Part shown: positions 26,573 through 36,526 of the stretch, piece by piece
Position numbering within the stretch: position 1 is the first letter of the stretch
Layout: every line of letters begins with the position of its first letter
Source: an uncultured Erwinia sp.
GTDB lineage: Bacteria > Pseudomonadota > Gammaproteobacteria > Enterobacterales > Enterobacteriaceae
DNA length: 51,192 nucleotides
Assembly: GCA_946221915.1 (NCBI GenBank)
Contig: CAMIKG010000031.1
Span: 1-51,192, forward strand
Direction: 5' to 3'
Notes under the pieces: model-generated
What the model saw: the letters and a program-made list of their open reading frames with translations, nothing else
Told to the model about the DNA's origin: nothing
The model's database searches: none
Position numbers and translations under genes: made by a program

Positions 26573-27783
26573 CGACTACTCCGTGTAAACGCCTGTGCTT
26601 TTGCCAGACGCGTTTCAAAATCAATGCGCAATAACAGCACGATAGCCGTCGACATAATAATCAAACTGGAACCACCGTAACTGATCAGCGGCAGCGTCAG
26701 ACCTTTGGTTGGCAACATCCCCGCTGCCGCACCGACGTTCACCAGCGCCTGAAAGCTAAACCAGACGCCAATCGAACAGGCCAGAAAACCGGAAAATCGC
26801 TGGTCTAACTCAAGCGCGCGGCGGCCAATCGACATCGCGCGAAAAGCGACGAAGAATACCATTAACAACGCTAAAACCACACCGATATAACCCAGTTCTT
26901 CCCCAATTATTGAGAAAATAAAGTCGGTATGCGCTTCCGGTAAATATTCCAGTTTCTGCACGGAATTTCCCAGTCCCTGGCCCCAGAATTCACCGCGTCC
27001 AAAGGCCATCAGCGACTGCGTTAACTGGTAACCACTACCAAACGGATCTTCCCATGGGTTCCAGAAAGAGGTCACGCGACGCATACGATACGGTTCAGCC
27101 ACAATCAGCAAACCGACGGCGAATACACCCGAGCCGATAATCGCCAAAAACTGCCATAATTTGGCGCCTGCCAGAAACAGCATCGCCAGCGTAGTGACAA
27201 ACAGCACCACCACTGTACCGAGGTCTGGCTGCGCCAGCAGTAACACCGCCAGCACCACCATCACGCCCATCGGTTTGCAGAAACCCCAGAAGTTGTTGCG
27301 CACCTCTTCCACTTTGCGCACCAGATAACTGGCGAGATAGCAGAACAGCGACAACTTGGATAACTCTGCAGGCTGAATACGTAACGGACCGAGCGCAATC
27401 CAGCGCGAAGCTCCATTGACCGAACTGCCCACCACCAGCACTATCAGCAGCATCACCACCGACGCCAGCAGCATCACGTTGCTGTAACGCTGCCAGACTT
27501 CCATCGGAATACGCAGCGTCACCAGCGCCATGCCAAACGCCAGCGCCAGGTAAAACGCATCACGCTTGGCAAAATAAAACGGATCTTCCGACAGGCGCTG
27601 CCCGACAGGCATCGACGCGGACGTCACCATCACAAAACCAATAATCGCCAGGCCAAAAGTCAGCCACACCAGCGTGCGGTCATACAGCACCATCGAGGTC
27701 GCATCGCTCTCACGCGCGCCCATCACCCACTCTTTCAGGCGTTGCGTTATTGCGCTGGCAAGACCCAGCCCCGGGAAACGCAT
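26569..27783 (-). CDS. ftsW: lipid II polymerase FtsW (SEDS family)
   Basis: A 404-residue protein with about 10 membrane helices; the septal peptidoglycan glycosyltransferase that works with FtsI. Conserved SEDS stretches are QPAELSKLSLFCYLASYLVR, NPWEDPFGSGYQLTQSLMA and LPEAHTDFIFSIIGEELGY, the last ending in the loop near the catalytic site. The N-terminal cytoplasmic tail is about 10 residues shorter than in E. coli (414). It shares one base with murD and 4 bp with murG. Confidence 0.97.
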   Translation of the reverse strand: MRFPGLGLASAITQRLKEWVMGARESDATSMVLYDRTLVWLTFGLAIIGFVMVTSASMPVGQRLSEDPFYFAKRDAFYLALAFGMALVTLRIPMEVWQRYSNVMLLASVVMLLIVLVVGSSVNGASRWIALGPLRIQPAELSKLSLFCYLASYLVRKVEEVRNNFWGFCKPMGVMVVLAVLLLAQPDLGTVVVLFVTTLAMLFLAGAKLWQFLAIIGSGVFAVGLLIVAEPYRMRRVTSFWNPWEDPFGSGYQLTQSLMAFGRGEFWGQGLGNSVQKLEYLPEAHTDFIFSIIGEELGYIGVVLALLMVFFVAFRAMSIGRRALELDQRFSGFLACSIGVWFSFQALVNVGAAAGMLPTKGLTLPLISYGGSSLIIMSTAIVLLLRIDFETRLAKAQAFTRSSR

Positions 27784-29099
27784 CAGCCGAGCTCCTTCGC
27801 CAGTTGTGCAAAGACGTCACCGCGCTGTTCAAAACTGCGGAACTGGTCAAGGCTGGCGCAGGCCGGTGACAGCAGCACCATATCGCCAGCACGCACCTGA
27901 GCGGCGATCTGTGTCATTGCCTCCTGCATGGTGTCAGTTTGCACGGCGATTTCCGGACGCAACGCCGCCAGTTCAGCACCGTCACGGCCAAAGCAGTAAG
28001 TGCGCACCTTATCGCCCTGCAGCCAGCGTCTCAGTGGAGCAAAGTCCGCAGACTTGCCATCACCGCCCAGCAGCAGCCACAGCGTACCGTCCACCTGCAG
28101 CCCGTTCAGCGCCGCTTCAGTGCTGCCGACATTGGTGGCTTTTGAGTCGTTAATCCAGCGCACGCCATTATTGTCATGCACCAGCTGGAAACGGTGCGGC
28201 AAGCCACCATAGGTGGTCAGCGCTTTCAGGCTGGTCGCGCGCGGCAGGCCGACAGCGTCCGCCAGCGCCAGCGCAGCCAGCGCGTTGGTGTAGTTATGCT
28301 GACCGGCCAGATGCATCTCGTCGGTATTCAACACTTTCTCACCGCTGGCGCGCAGCCACACGCGGCCCTGCTGACGGTTAAGGTGATAATCCCCAACATC
28401 AACGCCAAAGCTGACGCAGCGTTTATCCGCGCCGCGTATCGGCATGGTCAGAGCATCATCCGCATTCACCACGCAAACCTGCGCATTTTCATAAATCCGT
28501 AACTTAGCTGCACGATACTGCTGCAGGCCTAACGGATAGCGATCCATATGGTCCTCAGTCACATTGAGAACCGTGGCCGCTGCGGCGTTCAGGCTGTGAG
28601 TGGTTTCCAGCTGAAAACTTGACAGCTCCAGCACATACAGCTGTGCGGGCTGCTGTAATAAACTCAGCGCAGGCAAACCAATGTTGCCGCCCACGCCGAC
28701 ATCCCAGCCTGCGGCACGCGCCATTTCACCGACCAGCGTGGTGACGGTGCTTTTACCATTAGAACCGGTAATCGCCACAATCGGCGCCTGCGCTTCACGG
28801 CAGAACAGCTCGATGTCGCCAATAATTTCCACGCCTGCTTCTGCGGCATCCAGTAATGACGGATGCGCCAGCGCAATGCCCGGGCTGGCGATAATCAGAT
28901 CGGCATCCAGCAACCAGCGATCATTCAGGGCGCCGAGATGGCGCTCCACCGCGTCCGGCAGCTTATCGAGGCCAGGTGGCGACACACGGGTATCCATCAC
29001 GCGCGGCGTCACGCCTCGCGCTAAAAAGAAATCAACACAGGACAGCCCGGTCAGGCCCAGCCCGATAATGACGACTTTTTTACCCTGATAGTCAGCCAT
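27783..29099 (-). CDS. murD: UDP-N-acetylmuramoylalanine--D-glutamate ligase
   Basis: A 438-residue Mur ligase that adds D-Glu to UDP-MurNAc-L-Ala. VVIIGLGLTGLSCVDFFL binds UDP, GSNGKSTVTTLVGE is the P-loop, and NDSKATNVGSTEAAL is the family third-domain motif. The length equals E. coli MurD. It begins 2 bp after mraY and its stop overlaps the ftsW ATG by one base (TGATG). Confidence 0.98.
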   Translation of the reverse strand: MADYQGKKVVIIGLGLTGLSCVDFFLARGVTPRVMDTRVSPPGLDKLPDAVERHLGALNDRWLLDADLIIASPGIALAHPSLLDAAEAGVEIIGDIELFCREAQAPIVAITGSNGKSTVTTLVGEMARAAGWDVGVGGNIGLPALSLLQQPAQLYVLELSSFQLETTHSLNAAAATVLNVTEDHMDRYPLGLQQYRAAKLRIYENAQVCVVNADDALTMPIRGADKRCVSFGVDVGDYHLNRQQGRVWLRASGEKVLNTDEMHLAGQHNYTNALAALALADAVGLPRATSLKALTTYGGLPHRFQLVHDNNGVRWINDSKATNVGSTEAALNGLQVDGTLWLLLGGDGKSADFAPLRRWLQGDKVRTYCFGRDGAELAALRPEIAVQTDTMQEAMTQIAAQVRAGDMVLLSPACASLDQFRSFEQRGDVFAQLAKELG

Positions 29100-29101
29100 G
29101 A

Positions 29102-30184
29102 TTAACGTACCTTCAGCGTTGCCAGGCCAATCAGCACCAGCATCAGCGAAATAATCCAGAAGCGCACAATGACGCGCGGTTCCGGCCAGCCTTTCAGTTC
29201 ATAGTGGTGGTGAATTGGCGCCATACGGAAAATGCGCTGACCGCGCAGTTTGAAGGAACCGACCTGCAGGATCACCGACAGGGTTTCCACCACAAACACG
29301 CCGCCCATAATCACCAGCAGGAACTCCTGACGCAGCAGTACCGCGATGGTGCCCAGCGCGCCGCCCAGCGCCAGTGAACCAACGTCACCCATAAACACCT
29401 GCGCCGGATAGGTGTTGAACCACAGGAAACCAAGCCCTGCCCCAACAATCGCGGTACAGACAATTACCAGCTCACCGGCATGACGCAGATACGGAATATG
29501 CAGGTAGCCAGCAAAGTTCATGTTACCGGTGGCCCAGGCCACCAGCGCGAAGCCCGCCGCCACAAATACGGTAGGCATAATCGCCAGGCCATCGAGGCCA
29601 TCGGTCAGGTTGACGGCGTTACTGGTACCGACAATCACAAAATAAGCCAGCAGCAGATACAGCAGGCCGAGCTGCGGCATAATGTCCTTGAAGAACGGCA
29701 CCACCAGCTGCGTGGCAGGCGTGTCTTTACCCACTGCGTACATTGCGAAGGCAACAATCAGTGCAATCACCGACTGCCAGAAATATTTCCAGCGGGCGAT
29801 CAGCCCTTTGGTGTCTTTACGCACTACCTTGCGGTAGTCATCAACGAAACCAACAATGCCGTATCCCACCAGCACAAACAGCACGCACCAGACATACGGG
29901 TTAGACGGGTACGCCCACATCAGCACCGAAATGGTGATGGAAGTGAGGATCATAATGCCGCCCATGGTTGGCGTGCCGCGTTTGCTGAAGTGCGACTCAG
30001 GGCCGTCGTTACGTACCACCTGGCCAATCTGTAATTTCTGCAGGTAAGCGATCAGGCGCGGGCCCATCCACAGAGAGATGAACAGCGCGGTCAGCAGGCT
30101 GACGATGGCGCGAAACGTCAAATAGGAAAAGACGTTAAAGCCAGAATAAAAAGCGACCAGATGTTCGGCCAGCCAGACTAACAT
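29102..30184 (-). CDS. mraY: phospho-N-acetylmuramoyl-pentapeptide transferase MraY
   Basis: A 360-residue inner-membrane enzyme with 10 helices that joins phospho-MurNAc-pentapeptide to undecaprenyl phosphate, giving lipid I. GFVDDYRKV carries the Mg-binding aspartates, NLTDGLDGLAI is the core motif, and APIHHHYELKGWPE is the HHH loop. The length equals E. coli. It overlaps murF by 7 bp at its start. Confidence 0.98.
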   Translation of the reverse strand: MLVWLAEHLVAFYSGFNVFSYLTFRAIVSLLTALFISLWMGPRLIAYLQKLQIGQVVRNDGPESHFSKRGTPTMGGIMILTSITISVLMWAYPSNPYVWCVLFVLVGYGIVGFVDDYRKVVRKDTKGLIARWKYFWQSVIALIVAFAMYAVGKDTPATQLVVPFFKDIMPQLGLLYLLLAYFVIVGTSNAVNLTDGLDGLAIMPTVFVAAGFALVAWATGNMNFAGYLHIPYLRHAGELVIVCTAIVGAGLGFLWFNTYPAQVFMGDVGSLALGGALGTIAVLLRQEFLLVIMGGVFVVETLSVILQVGSFKLRGQRIFRMAPIHHHYELKGWPEPRVIVRFWIISLMLVLIGLATLKVR

Positions 30185-31539
30185 GTTCCTTTCTCCTGTA
30201 AGCTCTGCACTACCTGCTCCATGGCGGCACTGCGAGAACCCTTAACTAAAATAGTCATATCCGCATGCGCGGATAACAACGACTGCAGACGTTCAGTCAG
30301 CGCCGCTTTTTGTGCGAAATGTTCACCCACGCCGCTGGCATCGCTGATGCCCTGGCTGAGAGTTCCCACGCTCAATACTTTGTCGATCCCCGCCAGACGC
30401 GCCGCTTCTCCAACCTGACGATGGCACTCTGCAGCCTCATCGCCCAGCTCTGCCATATCCCCGACCACCATCACGCGATAACCCGGCATTTCACCGAGCA
30501 CCTGCGCCGCGGCGGTCATCGAACCAACGTTGGCGTTATAACTGTCATCAATCAGCAGCTGACGGCTGTTCAGCGCAATCGGGAACAGTCGCCCCGGTAC
30601 CGCCTGTAATCCAGCCAGCCCCTGCTGAATCGCGCTCAGTGGTGCATCCACTGACAGCGCCAGCGCGGCGGCAGCCAGCGCATTGGCAACGTTGTGGCGT
30701 CCTGGTAACGGCAGCGTAATTGCGGCATCGCCCTGCGGCGTATGCAGGGTAAACTCAGTGCCGCGGGTGCTAAAACGCACATCCGTCGCCCAGAAATCGC
30801 TGTCGGGTTGCGGCTCTGGTGAGAAGCGCCACACCGTTTTGTTGTGCAGATGGTTCTGCCAGTGCGGCCAGTCGTGGCTGTCGGCATTGAGAATCGCCGT
30901 ACCGTGAACGGGCAGCCCCTGATAAATTTCGCCTTTGGCTTTGGCGACACCCGCCAGCGAGCCAAAACCTTCCAGATGCGCTGCCGCGAGGTTGTTGACC
31001 AGCGCGGTCTCCGGACGCACCAGATCCACGGTATAAGCGATTTCGCCCTGGTGGTTGGCGCCCAGCTCAATCACTGCATACTGATGCGCCTGCGTCAGAC
31101 GCAGCAGCGTCAGCGGTACGCCAATATCGTTGTTCAGGTTGCCTGCGGTATACAGCGTCTCACCGCACTCGCGCAGGATGGCGGCGGTCATCTCTTTGAC
31201 CGAGGTCTTGCCGGAAGAACCGGTTAACGCCACCACGCGCGCGGTGCTCTGCTGGCGCACCCAGGCGCCAAGCTGGCCCAGCGCCAGGCGGGTATCTTTC
31301 ACCACCACCTGCGGTGCTGACAGAGGTAAGCGCTTACTGACCAACAGAGCTGCCGCGCCTTTGCCCAGCGCGTCCTCTGCAAAGTCGTGCGCGTCGAAAC
31401 GCTCACCCTGCAGGGCGATAAACAGCGCGCCTGCGGTAATTTTGCGGGTATCCGTGGTGACATCCTGAATCGTCAGGTCATCGCCGTGTAATACGCCACC
31501 CGTTACGGTCGCCAGCTGCTGTAATGTGAAGGCAATCAT
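30178..31539 (-). CDS. murF: UDP-MurNAc-tripeptide--D-Ala-D-Ala ligase
   Basis: A 453-residue Mur ligase that adds D-Ala-D-Ala (made by DdlB) to the tripeptide. GSSGKTSVKEMTAAILR is the P-loop, DDSYNANVGSMTAA the family motif. It overlaps murE by 4 bp at its start and mraY by 7 bp at its end, so the three are translationally coupled. Confidence 0.97.
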   Translation of the reverse strand: MIAFTLQQLATVTGGVLHGDDLTIQDVTTDTRKITAGALFIALQGERFDAHDFAEDALGKGAAALLVSKRLPLSAPQVVVKDTRLALGQLGAWVRQQSTARVVALTGSSGKTSVKEMTAAILRECGETLYTAGNLNNDIGVPLTLLRLTQAHQYAVIELGANHQGEIAYTVDLVRPETALVNNLAAAHLEGFGSLAGVAKAKGEIYQGLPVHGTAILNADSHDWPHWQNHLHNKTVWRFSPEPQPDSDFWATDVRFSTRGTEFTLHTPQGDAAITLPLPGRHNVANALAAAALALSVDAPLSAIQQGLAGLQAVPGRLFPIALNSRQLLIDDSYNANVGSMTAAAQVLGEMPGYRVMVVGDMAELGDEAAECHRQVGEAARLAGIDKVLSVGTLSQGISDASGVGEHFAQKAALTERLQSLLSAHADMTILVKGSRSAAMEQVVQSLQEKGTC

Positions 31540-33023
31540 GCGACAACTCCTAACAAACGTGCGACCGTTACCCGGTCGGAATAATCCAGACGCTGGTTGC
31601 CAATGATTTGATAATCTTCATGGCCTTTACCGGCTACCAGCACGACATCGTCAGGCTGTGCCTGCATGATGGCGTTAGTGACTGCTTGCGCACGTCCGTG
31701 CACCACGCGGGCACGTCCGGCATCAAGCAGCCCGGTCAGAATATCCGCCACAATCGCGCCCGGCTCTTCGCTGCGCGGGTTGTCATCGGTAATCACCACC
31801 ACATCAGAAAACTGCTCGGCAATCGCGCCCATTAGTGGTCGCTTACCTTTGTCACGATCGCCGCCGCAGCCAAACAGGCACCATAGTTTCCCTTTGCAGT
31901 GCAGACGCGCGGCTTCCAGCGCTTTTTCCAGCGCATCCGGCGTGTGGGCGTAATCCACCACCACCGTTGGTTTGCCTGGCGCGTTAAACACTTCCATACG
32001 ACCACACACCGGCTGCAGCTGATTGCCTGTGGCAACCAGTGCCGCCAGCGGATAATCCAGCGCCAGCAGTGTCGCCAGCGCCACCAGCAGGTTGCTGACG
32101 TTAAATGCGCCCATCAGACGGCTGTCGATTTCGCCGTTGCCCCAGCTGGATTCAAAACGAATGCGCGCGCCGTTGTCGTGGTACACCACCTCGGTGGCTT
32201 TTAACCAGCGTCCACGGCAACCCGGCTGCAGATTGTTATGCATCGTCACCGCCACGGCGTCCGGCAGGTTTTGCAGCCAGCGCAAGCCGACTTCATCGTC
32301 GGCGTTAATGATCATCTGCCCGACCTGATGTTCAGAGAACAGCAGCCACTTGGCCGATTCGTAATGCGCCATATCGCCGTGATAATCGAGATGATCACGG
32401 CTCAGGTTGGTAAACGCTGCGGCGGCAAACGGCAGCGCAGCAACGCGATGCTGCACCAGACCGTGGGAAGAGACTTCCATCGCCGCCACGGTGGCACCCT
32501 GCTGTACCAGTGAATGCAGGACATGCTGCACATCCACCGCGGAACCAGTAGTGTTTTCCGCCGCCACCAGCTGGCCATACAGGCCATTACCGACTGTGCC
32601 CATCACCGCACCGGTTTCGCCCAGCAGATTGGCCCACTGCGCCAGCAGCTGGGTGGTGGTGGTCTTACCGTTAGTACCCGTAACGCCAATCAGGCGCAGC
32701 TGCTCGGCGGGCTGCTGATAAAAACGCCCGGCCAGCGCAGAGAGGCGCTGTGGCAGCTGCGCCAGGTAAATCACCGGCACGCCGTGCATCTCTTTGATGT
32801 CGCCATCGCTGGCTTCGCCTTCCGCTTCGGCGATAACCGCCGCGACGCCCTGTGCAATCGCCTGCGGGATAAAACGACGACCATCGGCCTGATGACCGGC
32901 AATTGCCACGAACAGATCGCCGGATGCCGCCTGGCGGCTATCCAGTGTCATTTCACGAAGCGGACGCTCCGGTGCGCCAGGCACCCACGGAGCCAGTAAG
33001 TCGCGCAAATTACGATCTGTCAC
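31536..33023 (-). CDS. murE: UDP-MurNAc-L-Ala-D-Glu--meso-DAP ligase
   Basis: A 495-residue Mur ligase. GTNGKTTTTQLLAQW is the P-loop. DDNPRSEEP contains the DNPR motif that selects meso-diaminopimelate, as in Gram-negatives. Start: GTG at 33023 follows GAGGGAA with 6-nt spacing and gives exactly the E. coli length. The in-frame ATG at 33035 has no good ribosome site. With the GTG start the gene overlaps ftsI by 14 bp. Confidence 0.95.
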   Translation of the reverse strand: MTDRNLRDLLAPWVPGAPERPLREMTLDSRQAASGDLFVAIAGHQADGRRFIPQAIAQGVAAVIAEAEGEASDGDIKEMHGVPVIYLAQLPQRLSALAGRFYQQPAEQLRLIGVTGTNGKTTTTQLLAQWANLLGETGAVMGTVGNGLYGQLVAAENTTGSAVDVQHVLHSLVQQGATVAAMEVSSHGLVQHRVAALPFAAAAFTNLSRDHLDYHGDMAHYESAKWLLFSEHQVGQMIINADDEVGLRWLQNLPDAVAVTMHNNLQPGCRGRWLKATEVVYHDNGARIRFESSWGNGEIDSRLMGAFNVSNLLVALATLLALDYPLAALVATGNQLQPVCGRMEVFNAPGKPTVVVDYAHTPDALEKALEAARLHCKGKLWCLFGCGGDRDKGKRPLMGAIAEQFSDVVVITDDNPRSEEPGAIVADILTGLLDAGRARVVHGRAQAVTNAIMQAQPDDVVLVAGKGHEDYQIIGNQRLDYSDRVTVARLLGVVA

Positions 33024-34776
33024 CTGTTCCCTCATTTCTGTTATTCACTACGTTATTTTGCTCGCTGGTCGGCAAGGCATCGGGCTCGATATTCATGGTG
33101 CGCAGCACGCCGCCCATAATGGCGCCAAACACTGGCGCCGAAACCGCACCGCCGTAATATTTACCGGCCTGCGGATCGTTAATCACCACCACCAGAGCAA
33201 AGCGCGGATGGCTGGCAGGCGCGACGCCTGCGGTATAGGCGATGTATTTATTGATGTAACCGCCATCGGGGCCGACTTTCTTCGCTGTACCGGTCTTGAT
33301 CGCGATACGATAACCTTTGATCGCCGCTTTCACGCCACCACCACCCGGCAGGGCGACGCTTTCCATCATATGCACAACGGTTTTCACCAGATCTTCCGGG
33401 AACACGCGTTCACCGGAGACCGGAGGGTCAACCTTGGTAATCGACAGCGGACGATAGATGCCATAGCTGCCAATGGTTGCGTAGACTCGCGCTAACTGTA
33501 ACGGCGTTACCATTAGCCCGTAGCCGAAAGAGAAGGTGGCCCTCTCTATGTCAGACCACCGTTGTTTTTGAGGATATAAGCCACTGCTTTCTCCGACCAA
33601 CCCCAAATTGGTCGCTTTACCCAGTCCAAAGCGTGCGTAAGTATCTACTAACGCTGAGGACGGCATCGCTAACGCCAGCTTTGATACACCAACGTTACTC
33701 GACTTCTGCAATACCCCGGTCAGGGTCAGTTCGCTGTAGCGCGCCACGTCCTTGATTTCATGGCCGTTAACACGATACGGAACGGTATTCAGTACGGTAT
33801 TCTCCTTCACCACGCCGCGCTGCAGCGCCGTCATCACCACCATCGGCTTCACTGTGGAACCCGGTTCGAAGATGTCGGTAATCGCCCGGTTACGCATGAC
33901 ATCTTTAGGCGTTCCGGTGAGGTTGTTCGGGTTGTAGGCCGGGCTATTGGCCATGGCCAGCACTTCGCCAGTATTCACATCCACCAATACCGCAGTGCCG
34001 GATTCGGCTTTGTTAAACGCCACGGCGTTATTCAGTTCGCGATAAACCAGAGCCTGCAGGCGCTCATCAATGCTCAGCGCCAGGTTATGTGCCGCCTGGC
34101 TGTCGACGGAGGAGATATCTTCAATCACCCGGCCGTAGCGGTCTTTACGCACGGTACGTTCACCAGGCTGGCCGGTGAGCCATTTATCGAAGCTTTTCTC
34201 AACGCCCTCGATCCCCTGGCCGTCGATATTAGTGAAACCAATCAGATGTGAGGTGACCTGTCCCGCCGGATAGTAACGGCGCGACTCCTGGCGCAGATAG
34301 ATGCCAGGCAGTTTTAGTTTTTTGATGTAGTCGCCGATCGCCGGGTTCACCTGGCGGGCAAGATAGACAAAACGTCCGGCAGGATTGGCATTGACGCGTG
34401 CCGCCAGCTGATCCAGCGGAATGGAGAGGGCGTCAGACAGTGCTTTCCAGCGGCTGTCGACGGTGACGCCACCGTGTTCGTGCAGCTCTTTCGGATCGGC
34501 CCAGACGGCGTTCACCGGCACGCTGACCGCCAGCGGACGTCCGGCGCGGTCGCTGATCATGCCGCGTGCGGTCGGCACCTCCTGCACGCGCAGCGAACGC
34601 ATATCACCTTCGCGCACCAGTTTGTCCGGGTTGATGACCTGCAGATACGCGACGCGCAGCAGCAGTCCCGCCAGCGCCAGAAAAATACAACCGCACAGCA
34701 ACGCAAAACGCCAGCTGACAAAGCTGGCCTGATCTTCCTGTTTTCTTAACTTCAGCGTTTTCGTCGCGGCTCTCAT
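33010..34776 (-). CDS. ftsI: septal transpeptidase FtsI (PBP3)
   Basis: A 588-residue bitopic class B penicillin-binding protein that crosslinks septal peptidoglycan with FtsW. One membrane helix is near residues 20-40 (FALLCGCIFLALAGLLL). The catalytic set is complete: FEPGSTVKP with Ser307, QKSSNVG (SxN) and IKTGTAKK (KTG). With the ATG at 34776 the catalytic serine falls at 307 as in E. coli. An ATG at 34788, just after AAGGA, would add four residues and cannot be excluded. Confidence 0.96.
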   Translation of the reverse strand: MRAATKTLKLRKQEDQASFVSWRFALLCGCIFLALAGLLLRVAYLQVINPDKLVREGDMRSLRVQEVPTARGMISDRAGRPLAVSVPVNAVWADPKELHEHGGVTVDSRWKALSDALSIPLDQLAARVNANPAGRFVYLARQVNPAIGDYIKKLKLPGIYLRQESRRYYPAGQVTSHLIGFTNIDGQGIEGVEKSFDKWLTGQPGERTVRKDRYGRVIEDISSVDSQAAHNLALSIDERLQALVYRELNNAVAFNKAESGTAVLVDVNTGEVLAMANSPAYNPNNLTGTPKDVMRNRAITDIFEPGSTVKPMVVMTALQRGVVKENTVLNTVPYRVNGHEIKDVARYSELTLTGVLQKSSNVGVSKLALAMPSSALVDTYARFGLGKATNLGLVGESSGLYPQKQRWSDIERATFSFGYGLMVTPLQLARVYATIGSYGIYRPLSITKVDPPVSGERVFPEDLVKTVVHMMESVALPGGGGVKAAIKGYRIAIKTGTAKKVGPDGGYINKYIAYTAGVAPASHPRFALVVVINDPQAGKYYGGAVSAPVFGAIMGGVLRTMNIEPDALPTSEQNNVVNNRNEGTGDRS

Positions 34777-34797
34777 CGAGTCCGTCATTCCTTATAT

Positions 34798-35118
34798 TTA
34801 TTGCTGTACCACAATATTTTCCTGCGCCGGATCGACATGCTGCATCTGCAGCTTCTCGGTTGCGGTGCGCTCAACCCGGCTGTGATCGCCGAGGGCATTC
34901 TCTTCGAGGATCAGGTTGCGCCATTCAATATCCAGCGCATCCCGCTCGAGGACTAACTGCTCGCGCTGCGCCGTCAGCAAACGGGTTTTGTGCGCGGTGG
35001 TCACCACCAGTACAGCGGAAACCAGTACAGCGATCACCAGAATCAGCGGGATCTTGGCGTGGCGCAGCATATCTCCGCCAATCACGCCCGGCAGACTGTG
35101 GCGCTCGTTGCCGATCAC
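34798..35118 (-). CDS. ftsL: cell division protein FtsL
   Basis: A 106-residue bitopic divisome protein. One membrane helix at about residues 22-40 (IPLILVIAVLVSAVLVV) is followed by a periplasmic coiled coil whose RLLTAQREQLVLERDALD block is the same as in E. coli. E. coli FtsL is 121 residues; the first 15 or so are missing here, and MIGNERHSLPG lines up with the internal MGSHERHALPG. The ATG overlaps the rsmH stop by 4 bp. It pairs with FtsB (not in the window) and FtsQ. Confidence 0.93.
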   Translation of the reverse strand: MIGNERHSLPGVIGGDMLRHAKIPLILVIAVLVSAVLVVTTAHKTRLLTAQREQLVLERDALDIEWRNLILEENALGDHSRVERTATEKLQMQHVDPAQENIVVQQ

Positions 35119-36056
35119 GGTGCATTCCTTTCAGCGATGCGCAATACAGAACTGCGCGCACGTGGGTTCTCCGCCACTTCCGCCTCACCTGGCATCATCT
35201 TGCCCAGAGCTTTCAGCTGGCGACCGCCAAGTTTCTGCAGCTGCGCTTCCGTCATCGGCAGCCCTGCCGGAACCTGAGGTCCGCGGCTCTGCTCACGCAT
35301 AAAGCGTTTAACGATGCGATCTTCCAGAGAATGGAAGCTGATCACCGATAAACGGCCGCCCGGCGCCAGCGCCGTCAGCGCGCCTTTCAGCGCCTGTTCG
35401 ATCTCTTCCAGCTCACTGTTGACCCAGATACGGATCGCCTGGAAACTGCGCGTCGCCGGATGCTTGAACTTATCTTTCACTGGCGTCGCAGCGTAAATCA
35501 CATCCGCCAGTTCTTTAGTGCGCATCATTGGCTGCTCGCGGTTACGCTCGACAATCGCGCGTGCGATCCGTTTCGCAAAACGCTCTTCGCCAAAGGTTTT
35601 CAGCACAAACGCGATGTCACTCTCATCCGCCTGCAATAACCATTCTGCGGCGGACAAGCCGCGTGTAGGATCCATCCGCATATCGAGTGGTCCGTCACGC
35701 ATAAAGGAGAATCCACGCTCCGCATCATCCAGTTGCGGCGATGAGACGCCAAGATCCAGCAAAATGCCGTCGATCTTCCCGGTCAGTCCGCGCTCTTCCA
35801 TATACTGGGCCAGCGCGGAAAACGGACCATGAATAATACTAAAACGGGGATCGCTGATGGCGGCAGCAGCTGCAATAGCTTGCGGATCGCGATCGATGGC
35901 ATACAGCCGACCCTGCTCTCCCAATTGGGAGAGGATCAGGCGCGAATGTCCACCACGCCCGAACGTGCCATCGATATAGATGCCGTCAGATTTCAGGTTG
36001 AGGCCGTTCACTGCCTCATCTAACAGCACCGTGGTATGTTTAAAATTATCCTGCAT
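35115..36056 (-). CDS. rsmH: 16S rRNA (cytosine1402-N4)-methyltransferase
   Basis: A 313-residue SAM-dependent methyltransferase (formerly MraW), the same length as E. coli RsmH. DGTFGRGGHSRLIL is the SAM-binding glycine loop, ILLDLGVSSPQLDD motif IV and ISFHSLEDRIVKRF the C-terminal signature. It modifies C1402 in the ribosomal P site. It lies 2 bp after mraZ and overlaps ftsL by 4 bp. Confidence 0.98.
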   Translation of the reverse strand: MQDNFKHTTVLLDEAVNGLNLKSDGIYIDGTFGRGGHSRLILSQLGEQGRLYAIDRDPQAIAAAAAISDPRFSIIHGPFSALAQYMEERGLTGKIDGILLDLGVSSPQLDDAERGFSFMRDGPLDMRMDPTRGLSAAEWLLQADESDIAFVLKTFGEERFAKRIARAIVERNREQPMMRTKELADVIYAATPVKDKFKHPATRSFQAIRIWVNSELEEIEQALKGALTALAPGGRLSVISFHSLEDRIVKRFMREQSRGPQVPAGLPMTEAQLQKLGGRQLKALGKMMPGEAEVAENPRARSSVLRIAERNAP

Positions 36057-36058
36057 AG

Positions 36059-36517
36059 CTATAGCGACAAATCCTGCAGCCGTTCGGAGGTTGGCTCCGT
36101 ACTGGTCTGCTCAGCGTCAATATCTTCCCTGACTTGTTGATACCAGGTCTGTTCATCCCACAGCTCAAACTTGTTGAACTGGCCGACCAGCATCACTTCT
36201 TTGGTCAGGCCGGCATGCTGGCGCAAAGTATTCGCCAGCAGTAAGCGACCTGCATTGTCCATCTGACACTCACTGGCATGGCCCAGTAACAGTCGCTGCA
36301 CGCGACGTTCTGCTGGCACCATACTGGATAAGCGAGACAGCTTTTGTTCAATGACTTCCCATTCGGGCAAGGTATAAAGCAGCAGGCATGGCTGATGGAG
36401 GTCAATGGTACACACCATTTGCCCCTGAGATTCCCCGTTCAGTAATTCGCGATAGCGCGTCGGAATTGCCAGCCGCCCTTTACTGTCGAGATTGACTAAC
36501 GTTGCCCCACGGAACAT
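36059..36517 (-). CDS. mraZ: transcriptional regulator MraZ
   Basis: A 152-residue protein of two SpoVT-AbrB-like domains that forms ring oligomers. MFRGATLVNLDSKGRLAIP opens the first domain; DNAGRLLLANTLRQHAGL is in the second (both have the DxxGRL signature). It represses its own promoter and tunes the dcw cluster. It is the first gene of the cluster. Its RsmH neighbour antagonises it in E. coli when overproduced. The operator is at 36527-36571. Confidence 0.97.
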   Translation of the reverse strand: MFRGATLVNLDSKGRLAIPTRYRELLNGESQGQMVCTIDLHQPCLLLYTLPEWEVIEQKLSRLSSMVPAERRVQRLLLGHASECQMDNAGRLLLANTLRQHAGLTKEVMLVGQFNKFELWDEQTWYQQVREDIDAEQTSTEPTSERLQDLSL

Positions 36518-36526
36518 GCCAGTCTT

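Noticed and set aside
30178..33035. A defense or mobile system hidden in the dcw cluster
   Set aside because: Every gene from mraZ to ftsZ is an intact, full-length orthologue in the standard order with no insertion, transposase or anomalous segment.
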